Below, piece by piece: positions 1-13,900 of a DNA stretch of 64,000 nt. The position numbers were made by a program, and so were the translations under genes. This DNA is from Eledone cirrhosa (taxonomy: Eukaryota > Mollusca > Cephalopoda > Octopoda > Eledonidae). A model generated the notes under the pieces. It did no database searches, was not told where the DNA came from, and worked only from the letters and a program-made list of their open reading frames with translations. Within the stretch, counting starts at the first letter, position 1. Each line of letters begins with the position of its first letter. Location: assembly GCA_964016885.1 (NCBI GenBank), contig OZ024740.1, positions 9,010,450 to 9,074,449 of the forward strand. Direction: 5' to 3'.

Positions 1-3000
1 AATTTCGATTGGTATGTCAGTTTCGATTGGTATATCAGGTTCGATTAGTATGTCAGTTTCTATTGGTCTATCAGTTACGATTGGTATGTCAGTTTCTATT
101 GGTATATCAGTTTCGATTGGTATATAAGTTTCTATTGGTATGTCAATTTCGATTGGTATGTCTGTTTTGATTGATATATCAGATTCGACTGGTATATCAC
201 TTTCTATTGCTATATCAGTTTCTATTGGTATGTCAGTTTCAATTGGTATGTCAGTTTCTATTGGTATATCAGTTTTGATTGGTATGTCAGTTTCTATTGC
301 TATGTCAGTTTCCATTATTATATCAGTTACTATTGGTATGTCAGTTTCGATTGGTATGTCAGTTTCGATTGTTATGTCAGTGTCTATTGGTATATCAGTT
401 TCTATTGGTATGTCAGTTTCTATTGGTATATCAGTTTCGATTGGAATATCAGTTTCGATTGGTATGTCAGTTTCTATTGGTATGTCAGTTTCGATTGGTA
501 TATCAGTTTCTATTGGTATATCAGTTTCGATTGGTATGTTAGTTTCTATTGGTATGTCAGTTTCTATTGGTATGTCAGTTTCGATTAGTATATCGGTTTC
601 TATTGGTATATCAGTTTCGATTGGTATGTCAGTTTCGATTAGTATATCAGTTACTATTTGTATGTCAGTTTCTATTGGTATATCAGTTTCGATTGGTATA
701 TCAGTTTCGATTGGTATATCAGTTTCAATTGGTATGTCATTTTTTATCGGTATATCAGTTTCTATTGGTATATCAGTTTCGATTGGTATGTCAATTTCGA
801 TTGGTATGTCAGTTTCTATTGGTATATCAGTTTTGATTGGCATATCAGTTTCGATTAGTATGTCAGTTTCGATTGGTATGTCAGTTTTCGATTCGTATAT
901 CAGTTTCGATTTGTATATCAGTTTCGATTGGTATATCAGTTTTTATTGCTATATCAATTCCTATAGGTATGTCAGTTTCTATTGGTATATCAGTTTCGAT
1001 TGGTATGTCGGTTTCTATTGGTATATCAGTTTCGATTGGTATGTCAATTTCGATTGTTATGTCAGTTTCGATTGGTATATCAGTTTAGAGTGGTATTTCA
1101 ATCTCGATTGGTATGTCAGTTTCGGTTGGTATATCAGTTACGATTGGTATATCAGTTTCTATTGCTATATCAGTTTCTATTGTTATATCAGTTTCGATTG
1201 GTATGTCAGTTTCTATTGGTATATCAGTTGCGATTGGTATGTGAGTTTCTATTGGTATGTGAGTTTCGATTATTATATCAGTTACTATTGGTATGTCAGT
1301 GTCTATTGGTATATCAGTTTCGTTTGGTATGTCAGTTTCGATTAGTATATCAGTTTCTATTGGTATGTCAATTTCGATTGGTATGTCAGTTTCGATTGGT
1401 ATATCAGTTTCGAATGGTATGTCAGTTTCGATTGGTATATCAGTTACAATTGGTATATCAGTTTCAATTGGTATGTTAGTTTATATTGGTATGTCAGTTT
1501 CTATTAGTATATCAGCTTCTATTGGTATGTCAGTTTCGATTGGTATGTTAGTCCTCGATTTGTATGTCACTTTCTATTGGTATATCAGTTTCGATTGGTA
1601 TGTCAGTTTCTATTAGTATGTCAGTTTCTATTGGTATATCAGTTTCGATTGGAATATCAGTTTCGATTGGTAAGTCAGTTTCTATTGGTATGTCAGTTTC
1701 GATTGGTATATCAGTTTCGATTGGTACATCAGTTTCTATTGCTATATCAGTTTCTATTGTTATATCAGTTTCGATTGGTATGTCAGTGTCTATTGGTATA
1801 TCAGTTTCGTTTGGTATGTCAGTTTCGATTAGTATATCAGTTTCTATTGGTATGTCAGTTTCGATTGGTATATCAGTTTCGAATGGTATTTCAATCTCGA
1901 TTGGTATGTCAGTTTCGATTGGTATATCAGTTTCGATTAGTATGTCAGTTTCTATTGGTATATCAGTTTCGATTGGAATATCAGTTTCGATTGGTATGTC
2001 AGTTTCTATTGGTATGTCAGTTTCGATTGGTATATCAGTTTCGATTGGTATATCAGTTTCTATTGCTATATCAGTTTCTATTAGTATATCAGTTTCGATT
2101 GGTATGTCAGTTTCTATTGGTATATCAGTTGCGATTGGTATGTCACTTTCGATTGGTATGTCAGTATCAATTGTTATGTCAGTGTCTATTGGTATATCAG
2201 TTTCGATTGGTATGTCAGTTTCTATTGGTATTTCAGTTTCGTTTGGTATGTCAGTTTCGATTAGTATATCAGTTTCTATTGTTAAGTCAGTTTCTATTGG
2301 TATATCAGTTTCGATTGGTATGTCAATTTCGATTGGTATGTCAGTTTCGATTGGTATATCAGGTTCGATTAGTATGTCAGTTTCTATTGGTCTATCAGTT
2401 ACGATTGGTATGTCAGTTTCTATTGGTATATCAGTTTCGATTGGTATATAAGTTTCTATTGGTATGTCAATTTCGATTGGTATGTCTGTTTTGATTGATA
2501 TATCAGATTCGACTGGTATATCACTTTCTATTGCTATATCAGTTTCTATTGGTATGTCAGTTTCAATTGGTATGTCAGTTTCTATTGGTATATCAGTTTT
2601 GATTGGTATGTCAGTTTCTATTGCTATGTCAGTTTCCATTATTATATCAGTTACTATTGGTATGTCAGTTTCGATTGGTATGTCAGTTTCGATTGTTATG
2701 TCAGTGTCTATTGGTATATCAGTTTCTATTGGTATGTCAGTTTCTATTGGTATATCAGTTTCGATTGGAATATCAGTTTCGATTGGTATGTCAGTTTCTA
2801 TTGGTATGTCAGTTTCGATTGGTATATCAGTTTCTATTGGTATATCAGTTTCGATTGCTATGTCAGTTTCGATTGCTATGTCAGTCTCTATTGGTTTATC
2901 AGTTTCGATTAGTATATCAGTTTCTATTGGTATGTTAGTTTCTATTGGTATGTCAGTTTCGATTAGTATATCCGTTTTGTATTGGTATATCAGTTTCGAT

Positions 3001-5513
3001 TGGTATGTCAGTTTCGATTAGTATATCAGTTACTATTTGTATGTCAGTTTCTATTGGTATATCAGTTTCGATTGGTATATCAGTTTCGATTGGTATATCA
3101 GTTTCAATTGGTATGTCATTTTTTATCGGTATATCAGTTACTATTGGTATATCAGTTTCGATTGGTATGTCAATTTCGATTGGTATGTCAGTTTCTATTG
3201 GTATATCAGTTTTGATTGGCATATCAGTTTCGATTAGTATGTCAGTTTCGATTGGTATGTCAGTTTTCGATTCGTATATCAGTTTCGATTTGTATATCAG
3301 TTTCGATTGGTATATCAGTTTTTATTGCTATATCAATTCCTATAGGTATGTCAGTTTCTATTGGTATATCAGTTTCGATTGGTATGTCGGTTTCTATTGG
3401 TATATCAGTTTCGATTGGTATGTCAATTTCGATTGTTATGTCAGTTTCAATTGGTATATCAGTTTAGAGTGGTATTTCAATCTCGATTGGTATGTCAGTT
3501 TCGATTGGTATATCAGTTACGATTGGTATATCAGTTTCAATTGGTATGTTAGTTTCTATTGGTATGTCAGTTACTATTAGTATATCAGCTTCTATTGGTA
3601 TGTCAGTTTCGATTGTTATGTTAGTCCTCGATTTGTATGTCACTTTCTATTGGTATATCAGTTTCGATTGGTATGTCAGTTTCAATTAGTATATCAGTTT
3701 CTATTGGTATGTCAGTTTCTATTGGTATATCAGTTTCGATTGGAATATCAGTTTCGATTGGTAAGTCAGTTTCTATTGGTATGTCAGTTTCGATTGGTAT
3801 ATCAGTTTCGATTGGTATATCAGTTTCTATTGCTATATCAGTTTCTATTGTTATATCAGTTTCGATTGGTATGTCAGTTTCTATTGGTATATCAGTTGCG
3901 ATTGGTATGTCAGTTTCTATTGGTATGTGAGTTTCGATTATTATATCAGTTACTATTGGTATGTCAGTGTCTATTGGTATATCAGTTTCGTTTGGTATGT
4001 CAGTTTCGATTAGTATATCAGTTTCTATTGGTATGTCAATTTCGATTGGTATGTCAGTTTCGATTGGTATATCAGTTTCGAATGGTATTTCAATCTCGAT
4101 TGGTATGTCAGTTTCGATTGGTATATCAGTTTCGATTAGTATGTCAGTTTCTATTGGTATATCAGTTTCGATTGGAATATCAGTTTCGATTGGTATGTCA
4201 GTTTCTATTGGTATGTCAGTTTCGATTGGTATATCAGTTTCGATTGGTATATCAGTTTCTATTGCTATATCAGTTTCTATTAGTATATCAGTTTCGATTG
4301 GTATGTCAGTTTCTATTTGTATATCAGTTGCGATTGGTATGTCACTTTCGATTGGTATGTCAGTATCAATTGTTATGTCAGTGTCTATTGGTATATCAGT
4401 TTCGATTGGTATGTCAGTTTCTATTGGTATTTCAGTTTCGTTTGGTATGTCAGTTTCGATTAGTATATCAGTTTCTATTGTTAAGTCAGTTTCTATTGGT
4501 ATATCAGTTTCGATTGGTATATCAGTTTCTATTGGTATGTCAATTTCGATTGGTATGTCAGTTTCGATTGGTATATCAGGTTCGATTAGTATATCAGTTT
4601 CTATTGGTCTATCAGTTACGATTGGTATGTCAGTTTCTATTGGTATGTCAATTTCGATTGGTATGTCTGTTTTGATTGATATATCAGATTCGACTGGTAT
4701 ATCACTTTCTATTGCTATATCAGTTTCTATTGGTATGTCAGTTTCAATTGGTATGTCAGTTTCTATTGGTATATCAGTTTTGATTGGTATGTCAGTTTCT
4801 ATTGCTATGTCAGTTTCGATTGGTATGTCAGTTTCGATTGTTATGTCAGTGTCTATTGGTATATCAGTTTCTATTGGTATGTCAGTTTCTATTGGTATAT
4901 CAGTTTCGATTGGAATATCAGTTTCGATTGGTATGTCAGTTTCTATTGGTATGTCAGTTTCGATTGGTATATCAGTTTCTATTGGTATATCAGTTTCGAT
5001 TGTTATGTCAGTTTCGATTGCTATGTCAGTCTCTATTGGTTTATCAGTTTCGATTGGTTTATCAGTTTCTATTGGTATGTTAGTTTCTATTGGTATGTCA
5101 GTTTCGATTAGTATATCGGTTTCTATTGGTATATCAGTTTCGATTGGTATGTCAGTTTCAATTAGTATATCAGTTTCTATTAGTATGTCAGTTTCTATTG
5201 GTATATCAGTTTCGATTGGAATATCAGTTTCGATTGGTAAGTCTGTTTCTATTGGAATGTCAGTTTCGATTGGTATATCAGTTTCGATTGGTACATCAGT
5301 TTCTATTGCTATATCAGTTTCTATTGTTATATCAGTTTCGATTGGTATGTCAGTTTCTATTGGTATATCAGTTGCGATTGGTATGTCAGTTTCTATTGGT
5401 ATGTGAGTTTCGATTATTATATCAGTTACTATTGGTATGTCAGTGTCTATTGGTATATCAGTTTCGTTTGGTATGTCAGTTTCGATTAGTATATCAGTTT
5501 CTATTGGTATGTC
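1..5513. repeat. 18-bp satellite, left block with a 2.3-kb higher-order period
   Basis: Uninterrupted head-to-tail units of TCAGTTTCGATTGGTATG and its variants. A higher-order repeat is visible: base 1 onward matches base 2,325 onward (offset 2,324 = 129 units plus two 1-bp insertions). The offset becomes 2,379 after about position 540, because the second copy has three extra units (54 bp) and a further 1-bp insertion near 2,975. Diagnostic units are the 'ATTCGACTGGTATATCAC' unit (near 190, 2,510 and 4,690) and the 19-bp unit GTTAGTCCTCGATTTGTATG (near 1,550 and 3,625). All three forward frames and one ATG-containing reverse frame stay open for hundreds of codons as a trivial result of unit length and composition; I do not call genes here. 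Confidence 0.95.
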
Positions 5514-8500
5514 AATTTCGATTGGTATGTCAGTTTCGATTGGTATATCAGTTTCGAATGGTATTTCAATCTCGATTGGTATGTCAGTTTCGATTGGTAT
5601 ATCAGTTTCGATTAGTATGTCAGTTTCTATTGGTATATCAGTTTCGATTGGAATATCAGTTTCGATTGGTATGTCAGTTTCTATTGGTATGTCAGTTTCG
5701 ATTGGTATATCAGTTTCGATTGGTATATCAGTTTCTATTGCTATATCAGTTTCTATTAGTATATCAGTTTCGATTGGTATGTCAGTTTGTATTGGTATAT
5801 CAGTTGCGATTGGTATGTCACTTTCGATTGGTATGTCAGTATCGATTGTTATGTCAGTGTCTATTGGTATATCAGTTTCGATTGGTATGTCAGTTTCTAT
5901 TGGTATTTCAGTTTCGTTTGGTATGTCAGTTTCGATTAGTATATCAGTTTCTATTGTTAAGTCAGTTACTATTGGTATATCAGTTTCGATTGGTATATCA
6001 GTTTCTATTGGTATGTCAATTTCGATTGGTATGTCAGTTTCGATTGGTATATCAGGTTCGATTAGTATGTCAGTTTCTATTGGTCTATCAGTTACGATTG
6101 GTATGTCAGTTTCTATTGGTATATCAGTTTTGATTGGTATATAAGTTTCTATTGGTATGTCAATTTCGATTGGTATGTCTGTTTTGATTGATATATCAGA
6201 TTCGACTGGTATATCACTTTCTATTGCTATATCAGTTTCTATTGGTATGTCAGTTTCAATTGGTATGTCAGTTTATATTGGTATATCAGTTTTGATTGGT
6301 ATGTCAGTTTCTATTGCTATGTCAGTTTCCATTATTATATCAGTTACTATTGGTATGTCAGTTTCGATTGGTATGTCAGTTTCGATTGTTATGTCAGTGT
6401 CTATTGGTATATCAGTTTCTATTGGTATGTCAGTTTCTATTGGTATATCAGTTTCGATTGGAATATCAGTTTCGATTGGTATGTCAGTTTCTATTGGTAT
6501 GTCAGTTTCGATTGGTATATCAGTTTCTATTGGTATATCAGTTTCGATTGCTATGTCAGTTTCGATTGCTATGTCAGTCTCTATTGGTTTATCAGTTTCG
6601 ATTAGTATATCAGTTTCTATTGGTATGTTAGTTTCTATTGGTATGTCAGTTTCGATTAGTATATCGGTTTCTATTGGTATATCAGTTTCGATTGGTATAT
6701 CAGTTTCGATTGGTATATCAGTTTCAATTGGTATATCAGTTTCGATTGGTATATCAGTTTCAATTGGTATGTCATTTTTTATCGGTATATCAGTTTCTAT
6801 TGGTATATCAGTTTCGATTGGTATGTCAATTTCGATTGGTATGTCAGTTTCTATTGGTATATCAGTTTTGATTGGCATATCAGTTTCGATTAGTATGTCA
6901 GTTTCGATTGGTATGTCAGTTTTCGATTCGTATATCAGTTTCGATTTGTATATCAGTTTCGATTGCTATATCAGTTTTTATTGCTATATCAATTCCTATA
7001 GGTATGTCAGTTTCTATTGGTATATCAGTTTCGATTGGTATGTCAGTTTATATTGGTATATCAGTTTCGATTGGCATATCAGTTTCAATTAGTATGTCAG
7101 TTTCGATTGGTATATCAGTTTCGAATGGTATTTCAATCTCGATTGGTATGTCAGTTTCGATTAGTATATCAGTTACAATTGGTATATCAGTTTCAATTGG
7201 TATGTTAGTTTCTATTGGTATGTCAGTTTCTATTAGTATATCAGCTTCTATTGGTATGTCAGTTTCGATTGTTATGTTAGTCCTCGATTTGTATGTCACT
7301 TTCTATTGGTATATCAGTTTCGATTGGTATGTCAGTTTCAATTAGTATATCAGTTTCTATTGGTATGTCAGTTTCTATTGGTATATCAGTTTCGATTGGA
7401 ATATCAGTTTCGATTGGTAAGTCAGTTTCTATTGGTATGTCAGTTTCGATTGGTATATCAGTTTCGATTGGTATATCAGTTTCTATTGCTATATCAGTTT
7501 CTATTGTTATATCAGTTTCGATTTGTATGTCAGTTTCTATTGGTATATCAGTTGCGATTGGTATGTCAGTTTCTATTGGTATGTGAGTTTCGATTATTAT
7601 ATCAGTTACTATTGGTATGTCAGTGTCTATTGGTATATCAGTTTCGTTTGGTATGTCAGTTTCGATTAGTATATCAGTTTCTATTGGTATGTCAATTTCG
7701 ATTGGTATGTCAGTTTCGATTGGTATATCAGTTTCGAATGGTATTTCAATCTCGATTGGTATGTCAGTTTCGATTGGTATATCAGTTTCGATTAGTATGT
7801 CAGTTTCTATTGGTATATCAGTTTCGATTGGAATATCAGTTTCGATTGGTATGTCAGTTTCTATTGGTATGTCAGTTTCGATTGGTATATCAGTTTCGAT
7901 TGGTATATCAGTTTCTATTGCTATATCAGTTTCTATTAGTATATCAGTTTCGATTGGTATGTCAGTTTCTATTTGTATATCAGTTGCGATTGGTATGTCA
8001 CTTTCGATTGGTATGTCAGTATCAATTGTTATGTCAGTGTCTATTGGTATATCAGTTTCGATTGGTATGTCAGTTTCTATTGGTATTTCAGTTTCGTTTG
8101 GTATGTCAGTTTCGATTAGTATATCAGTTTCTATTGTTAATTCAGTTTCTATTGGTATATCAGTTTCGATTGGTATATAAGTTTCTATTGGTATGTCAAT
8201 TTCGATTGGTATGTCTGTTTCGATTGATATATCAGATTCGACTGGTATATCACTTTCTATTGCTATATCAGTTTCTATTGGTATTTCAGTTTCTATTGGT
8301 ATATCAGTTTTGATTGGTATGTCAGTTTCTATTGCTATGTCAGTTTCCATTATTATATCAGTTACTATTGGTATGTCAGTTTCGATTGGTATGTCAGTTT
8401 CGATTGTTATGTCAGTGTCTATTGGTATATCAGTTTCTATTGGTATGTCAGTTTCTATTGGTATATCAGTTTCGATTGGAATATCAGTTTCGATTGGTAT

Positions 8501-10916
8501 GTCAGTTTCTATTGGTATGTCAGTTTCGATTGGTATATCAGTTTCTATTGGTATATCAGTTTCGATTGCTATGTCAGTTTCGATTGCTATGTCAGTCTCT
8601 ATTGGTTTATCAGTTTCGATTGGTATATCAGTTTCTATTGGTATGTTAGTTTCTATTGGTATGTCAGTTTCGATTCGTATATCAGTTTCAATTGGTATGT
8701 CATTTTTTATCGGTATATCAGTTTCTATTGGTATATCCGTTTCGATTGGTATGTCAATTTCGATTGGTATGTCAGTTTCAATTAGTATATCAGTTTCTAT
8801 TGGTATGTCAGTTTATATTGGTATATCAGTTGCGATTGGCATATCAGTTTCAATTAGTATGTCAGTTTCGATTGGTATATCAGTTTCGAATGGTATTTCA
8901 ATCTCGATTGGTATGTCAGTTTCGATTAGTATATCAGTTGCGATTGGAATATCAGTTTCGATTGGTAAGTCAGTTTCTATTGGTATGTCAGTTTCGATTG
9001 GTATATCAGTTTCGATTGGTATATCAGTTTCTATTGCTATATCAGTTTCTATTGGTATATCAGTTTCGATTGTTATGTCAGTTTCTATTGGTATATCAGT
9101 TGCGATTGGTATGTCAGTTTCTATTGGTATGTGAGTTTCGATTATTATATCAGTTACTATTGGTATGTCAGTGTCTATTGGTATATCAGTTTCGATTGGT
9201 ATGTCAGTTTCTATTAGGATATAAGTTTCGTTTGGTATGTCAGTTTCGATTAGTATATCAGTTTCTATTGGTATGTCAATTTCGATTGGTATGTCAGTAT
9301 CAATTGTTATGTCAGTGTCTATTGGTATATCAGTTTCGATTGGTATGTCAGTTTCTATTGGTATTTCAGTTTCGTTTGGTATGTCAGTTTTGATTAGTAT
9401 ATCAGTTTCTATTGTTAAGTCAGTTTCTATTGGTATATCAGTTTCGATTGGTATATCAGTTTCTATTGGTATGTCAATTTCGATTGGTATGTCAGTTTCG
9501 ATTGGTATATCAGGTTCGATTAGTATGTCAGTTTCTATTGGTCTATCAGTTACGATTGGTATGTCAGTTTCTATTGGTATATCAGTTTCGATTGGTATAT
9601 AAGTTTCTATTGGTATGTCAATTTCGATTGGTATGTCTGTTTTGATCGGTATATCAGATTCGACTGGTATATCACTTTCTATTGCTATATCAGTTTCTAT
9701 TGGTATGTCAGTTTCAATTGGTATGTCAGTTTCTATTGGTATATCAGTTTTGATTGGTATGTCAGTTTCTATTGCTATGTGAGTTTCCATTATTATATCA
9801 GTTACTATTGGTATGTCAGTTTCGATTGGTATGTCAGTTTCGATTGTTATGTCAGTGTCTATTGGTATATCAGTTTCTATTGGTATGTCAGTTTCTATTG
9901 GTATATCAGTTTCGATTGGAATATCAGTTTCGATTGGTATGTCAGTTTCTATTGGTATGTCAGTTTCGATTGGTATATCAGTTTCTATTGGTATATCAGT
10001 TTCGATTGCTATGTCAGTTTCGATTGCTATGTCAGTCTCTATTGGTTTATCAGTTTCGATTGGTATATCAGTTTCTATTGGTATGTTAGTTTCTATTGGT
10101 ATGTCAGTTTCGATTATATATCAGTTTCTATTGGTATATCAGTTTCGATTGGTATGTCAGTTTCGATTAGTATATCAGTCACTATTTGTATGTCAGTTTC
10201 TATTGGTATATCAGTTTCGATTGGTATATCAGTTTCGATTGGTATATCAGTTTCAATTGGTATGTCATTTTTGATTGGTATATCAGTTTCTATTGGTATA
10301 TCAGTTTCGATTGGGATGTCAATTTCGATTGGTATGTCAGTTTCTATTGGTATATCAGTTTTGATTGGCATATCAGTTTCGATTAGTATGTCAGTTTTCG
10401 ATTCGTATATCAGCTTCGATTTGTATATCAGTTTCGATTGGTATATCAGTTTTTATTGCTATATCAATTCCTATAGGTATGTCAGTTTCTATTGGTATAT
10501 CAGTTACGATTGGTATATCAGTTTCAATTGGTATGTTAGTTTCTATTGGTATGTCAGTTTCTATTAGTATATCAGCTTCTATTGGTATGTCAGTTTCGAT
10601 TGGTATGTTAGTCCTCGATTTGTATGTCACTATCTATTGGTATATCAGTTTTGATTGGTATGTCAGTTTCAATTAGTATATCAGTTTCTATTGGTATGTC
10701 AGTTTCTATTGGTATATCAGTTTCGATTGGAATATCAGTTTCGATTGGTAAGTCAGTTTCTATTGGTATGTCAGTTTCGATTGGTATATCAGTTTCGATT
10801 GGTATATCAGTTTCTATTGCTATATCAGTTTCTATTGGTATATCAGTTTCGATTGGTATGTCAGTTTCTATTGGTATATCAGTTGCGATTGGTATGTCAG
10901 TTTCTATTAGAATATT
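5514..10916. repeat. 18-bp satellite, 300-unit higher-order block, copy 1
   Basis: First copy of a 5,403-bp tandem block. The length equals 300 x 18 + 3. The extra 3 bp are explained by indels I can place: +1 near 6,921, +1 near 7,280, -1 near 10,115, +1 near 10,398 and +1 near 10,612. Sequence identity to the next block begins at an AATTTCGATTGG motif (5,514 and 10,917) and ends near 10,909, where this copy reads CTATTAGAATATTAATTTCG. The same odd motif recurs near 16,395, 90 bp (five units) further along than the offset predicts, so the junction has a five-unit length difference. Confidence 0.9.
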
Positions 10917-13900
10917 AATTTCGATTGGTATGTCAGTTTCGATTGGTATATCAGTTTCGAATGGTATTTCAATCTCGATTGGTATGTCAGTTTCGATTGG
11001 TATATCAGTTTCGATTAGTATGTCAGTTTCTATTGGTATATCAGTTTCGATTGGAATATCAGTTTCGATTGGTATGTCAGTTTCTATTGGTATGTCAGTT
11101 TCGATTGGTATATCAGTTTCGATTGGTATATCAGTTTCTATTGCTATATCAGTTTCTATTAGTATATCAGTTTCGATTGGTATGTCAGTTTGTATTGGTA
11201 TATCAGTTGCGATTGGTATGTCACTTTCGATTGGTATGTCAGTATCGATTGTTATGTCAGTGTCTATTGGTATATCAGTTTCGATTGGTATGTCAGTTTC
11301 TATTGGTATTTCAGTTTCGTTTGGTATGTCAGTTTCGATTAGTATATCAGTTTCTATTGTTAAGTCAGTTACTATTGGTATATCAGTTTCGATTGGTATA
11401 TCAGTTTCTATTGGTATGTCAATTTCGATTGGTATGTCAGTTTCGATTGGTATATCAGGTTCGATTAGTATGTCAGTTTCTATTGGTCTATCAGTTACGA
11501 TTGGTATGTCAGTTTCTATTGGTATATCAGTTTTGATTGGTATATAAGTTTCTATTGGTATGTCAATTTCGATTGGTATGTCTGTTTTGATTGATATATC
11601 AGATTCGACTGGTATATCACTTTCTATTGCTATATCAGTTTCTATTGGTATGTCAGTTTCAATTGGTATGTCAGTTTATATTGGTATATCAGTTTTGATT
11701 GGTATGTCAGTTTCTATTGCTATGTCAGTTTCCATTATTATATCAGTTACTATTGGTATGTCAGTTTCGATTGGTATGTCAGTTTCGATTGTTATGTCAG
11801 TGTCTATTGGTATATCAGTTTCTATTGGTATGTCAGTTTCTATTGGTATATCAGTTTCGATTGGAATATCAGTTTCGATTGGTATGTCAGTTTCTATTGG
11901 TATGTCAGTTTCGATTGGTATATCAGTTTCTATTGGTATATCAGTTTCGATTGCTATGTCAGTTTCGATTGCTATGTCAGTCTCTATTGGTTTATCAGTT
12001 TCGATTAGTATATCAGTTTCTATTGGTATGTTAGTTTCTATTGGTATGTCAGTTTCGATTAGTATATCGGTTTCTATTGGTATATCAGTTTCGATTGGTA
12101 TATCAGTTTCGATTGGTATATCAGTTTCAATTGGTATATCAGTTTCGATTGGTATATCAGTTTCAATTGGTATGTCATTTTTTATCGGTATATCAGTTTC
12201 TATTGGTATATCAGTTTCGATTGGTATGTCAATTTCGATTGGTATGTCAGTTTCTATTGGTATATCAGTTTTGATTGGCATATCAGTTTCGATTAGTATG
12301 TCAGTTTCGATTGGTATGTCAGTTTTCGATTCGTATATCAGTTTCGATTTGTATATCAGTTTCGATTGCTATATCAGTTTTTATTGCTATATCAATTCCT
12401 ATAGGTATGTCAGTTTCTATTGGTATATCAGTTTCGATTGGTATGTCAGTTTATATTGGTATATCAGTTTCGATTGGCATATCAGTTTCAATTAGTATGT
12501 CAGTTTCGATTGGTATATCAGTTTCGAATGGTATTTCAATCTCGATTGGTATGTCAGTTTCGATTAGTATATCAGTTACAATTGGTATATCAGTTTCAAT
12601 TGGTATGTTAGTTTCTATTGGTATGTCAGTTTCTATTAGTATATCAGCTTCTATTGGTATGTCAGTTTCGATTGTTATGTTAGTCCTCGATTTGTATGTC
12701 ACTTTCTATTGGTATATCAGTTTCGATTGGTATGTCAGTTTCAATTAGTATATCAGTTTCTATTGGTATGTCAGTTTCTATTGGTATATCAGTTTCGATT
12801 GGAATATCAGTTTCGATTGGTAAGTCAGTTTCTATTGGTATGTCAGTTTCGATTGGTATATCAGTTTCGATTGGTATATCAGTTTCTATTGCTATATCAG
12901 TTTCTATTGTTATATCAGTTTCGATTTGTATGTCAGTTTCTATTGGTATATCAGTTGCGATTGGTATGTCAGTTTCTATTGGTATGTGAGTTTCGATTAT
13001 TATATCAGTTACTATTGGTATGTCAGTGTCTATTGGTATATCAGTTTCGTTTGGTATGTCAGTTTCGATTAGTATATCAGTTTCTATTGGTATGTCAATT
13101 TCGATTGGTATGTCAGTTTCGATTGGTATATCAGTTTCGAATGGTATTTCAATCTCGATTGGTATGTCAGTTTCGATTGGTATATCAGTTTCGATTAGTA
13201 TGTCAGTTTCTATTGGTATATCAGTTTCGATTGGAATATCAGTTTCGATTGGTATGTCAGTTTCTATTGGTATGTCAGTTTCGATTGGTATATCAGTTTC
13301 GATTGGTATATCAGTTTCTATTGCTATATCAGTTTCTATTAGTATATCAGTTTCGATTGGTATGTCAGTTTCTATTTGTATATCAGTTGCGATTGGTATG
13401 TCACTTTCGATTGGTATGTCAGTATCAATTGTTATGTCAGTGTCTATTGGTATATCAGTTTCGATTGGTATGTCAGTTTCTATTGGTATTTCAGTTTCGT
13501 TTGGTATGTCAGTTTCGATTAGTATATCAGTTTCTATTGTTAATTCAGTTTCTATTGGTATATCAGTTTCGATTGGTATATAAGTTTCTATTGGTATGTC
13601 AATTTCGATTGGTATGTCTGTTTCGATTGATATATCAGATTCGACTGGTATATCACTTTCTATTGCTATATCAGTTTCTATTGGTATTTCAGTTTCTATT
13701 GGTATATCAGTTTTGATTGGTATGTCAGTTTCTATTGCTATGTCAGTTTCCATTATTATATCAGTTACTATTGGTATGTCAGTTTCGATTGGTATGTCAG
13801 TTTCGATTGTTATGTCAGTGTCTATTGGTATATCAGTTTCTATTGGTATGTCAGTTTCTATTGGTATATCAGTTTCGATTGGAATATCAGTTTCGATTGG

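Noticed and set aside
1..1345. Possible silk-like, antifreeze-like or reflectin-like repetitive structural protein
   Set aside because: A six-residue periodic translation invites this, but the composition does not match those families, no reading frame is preferred over the others, and no exon-intron signals stand out.
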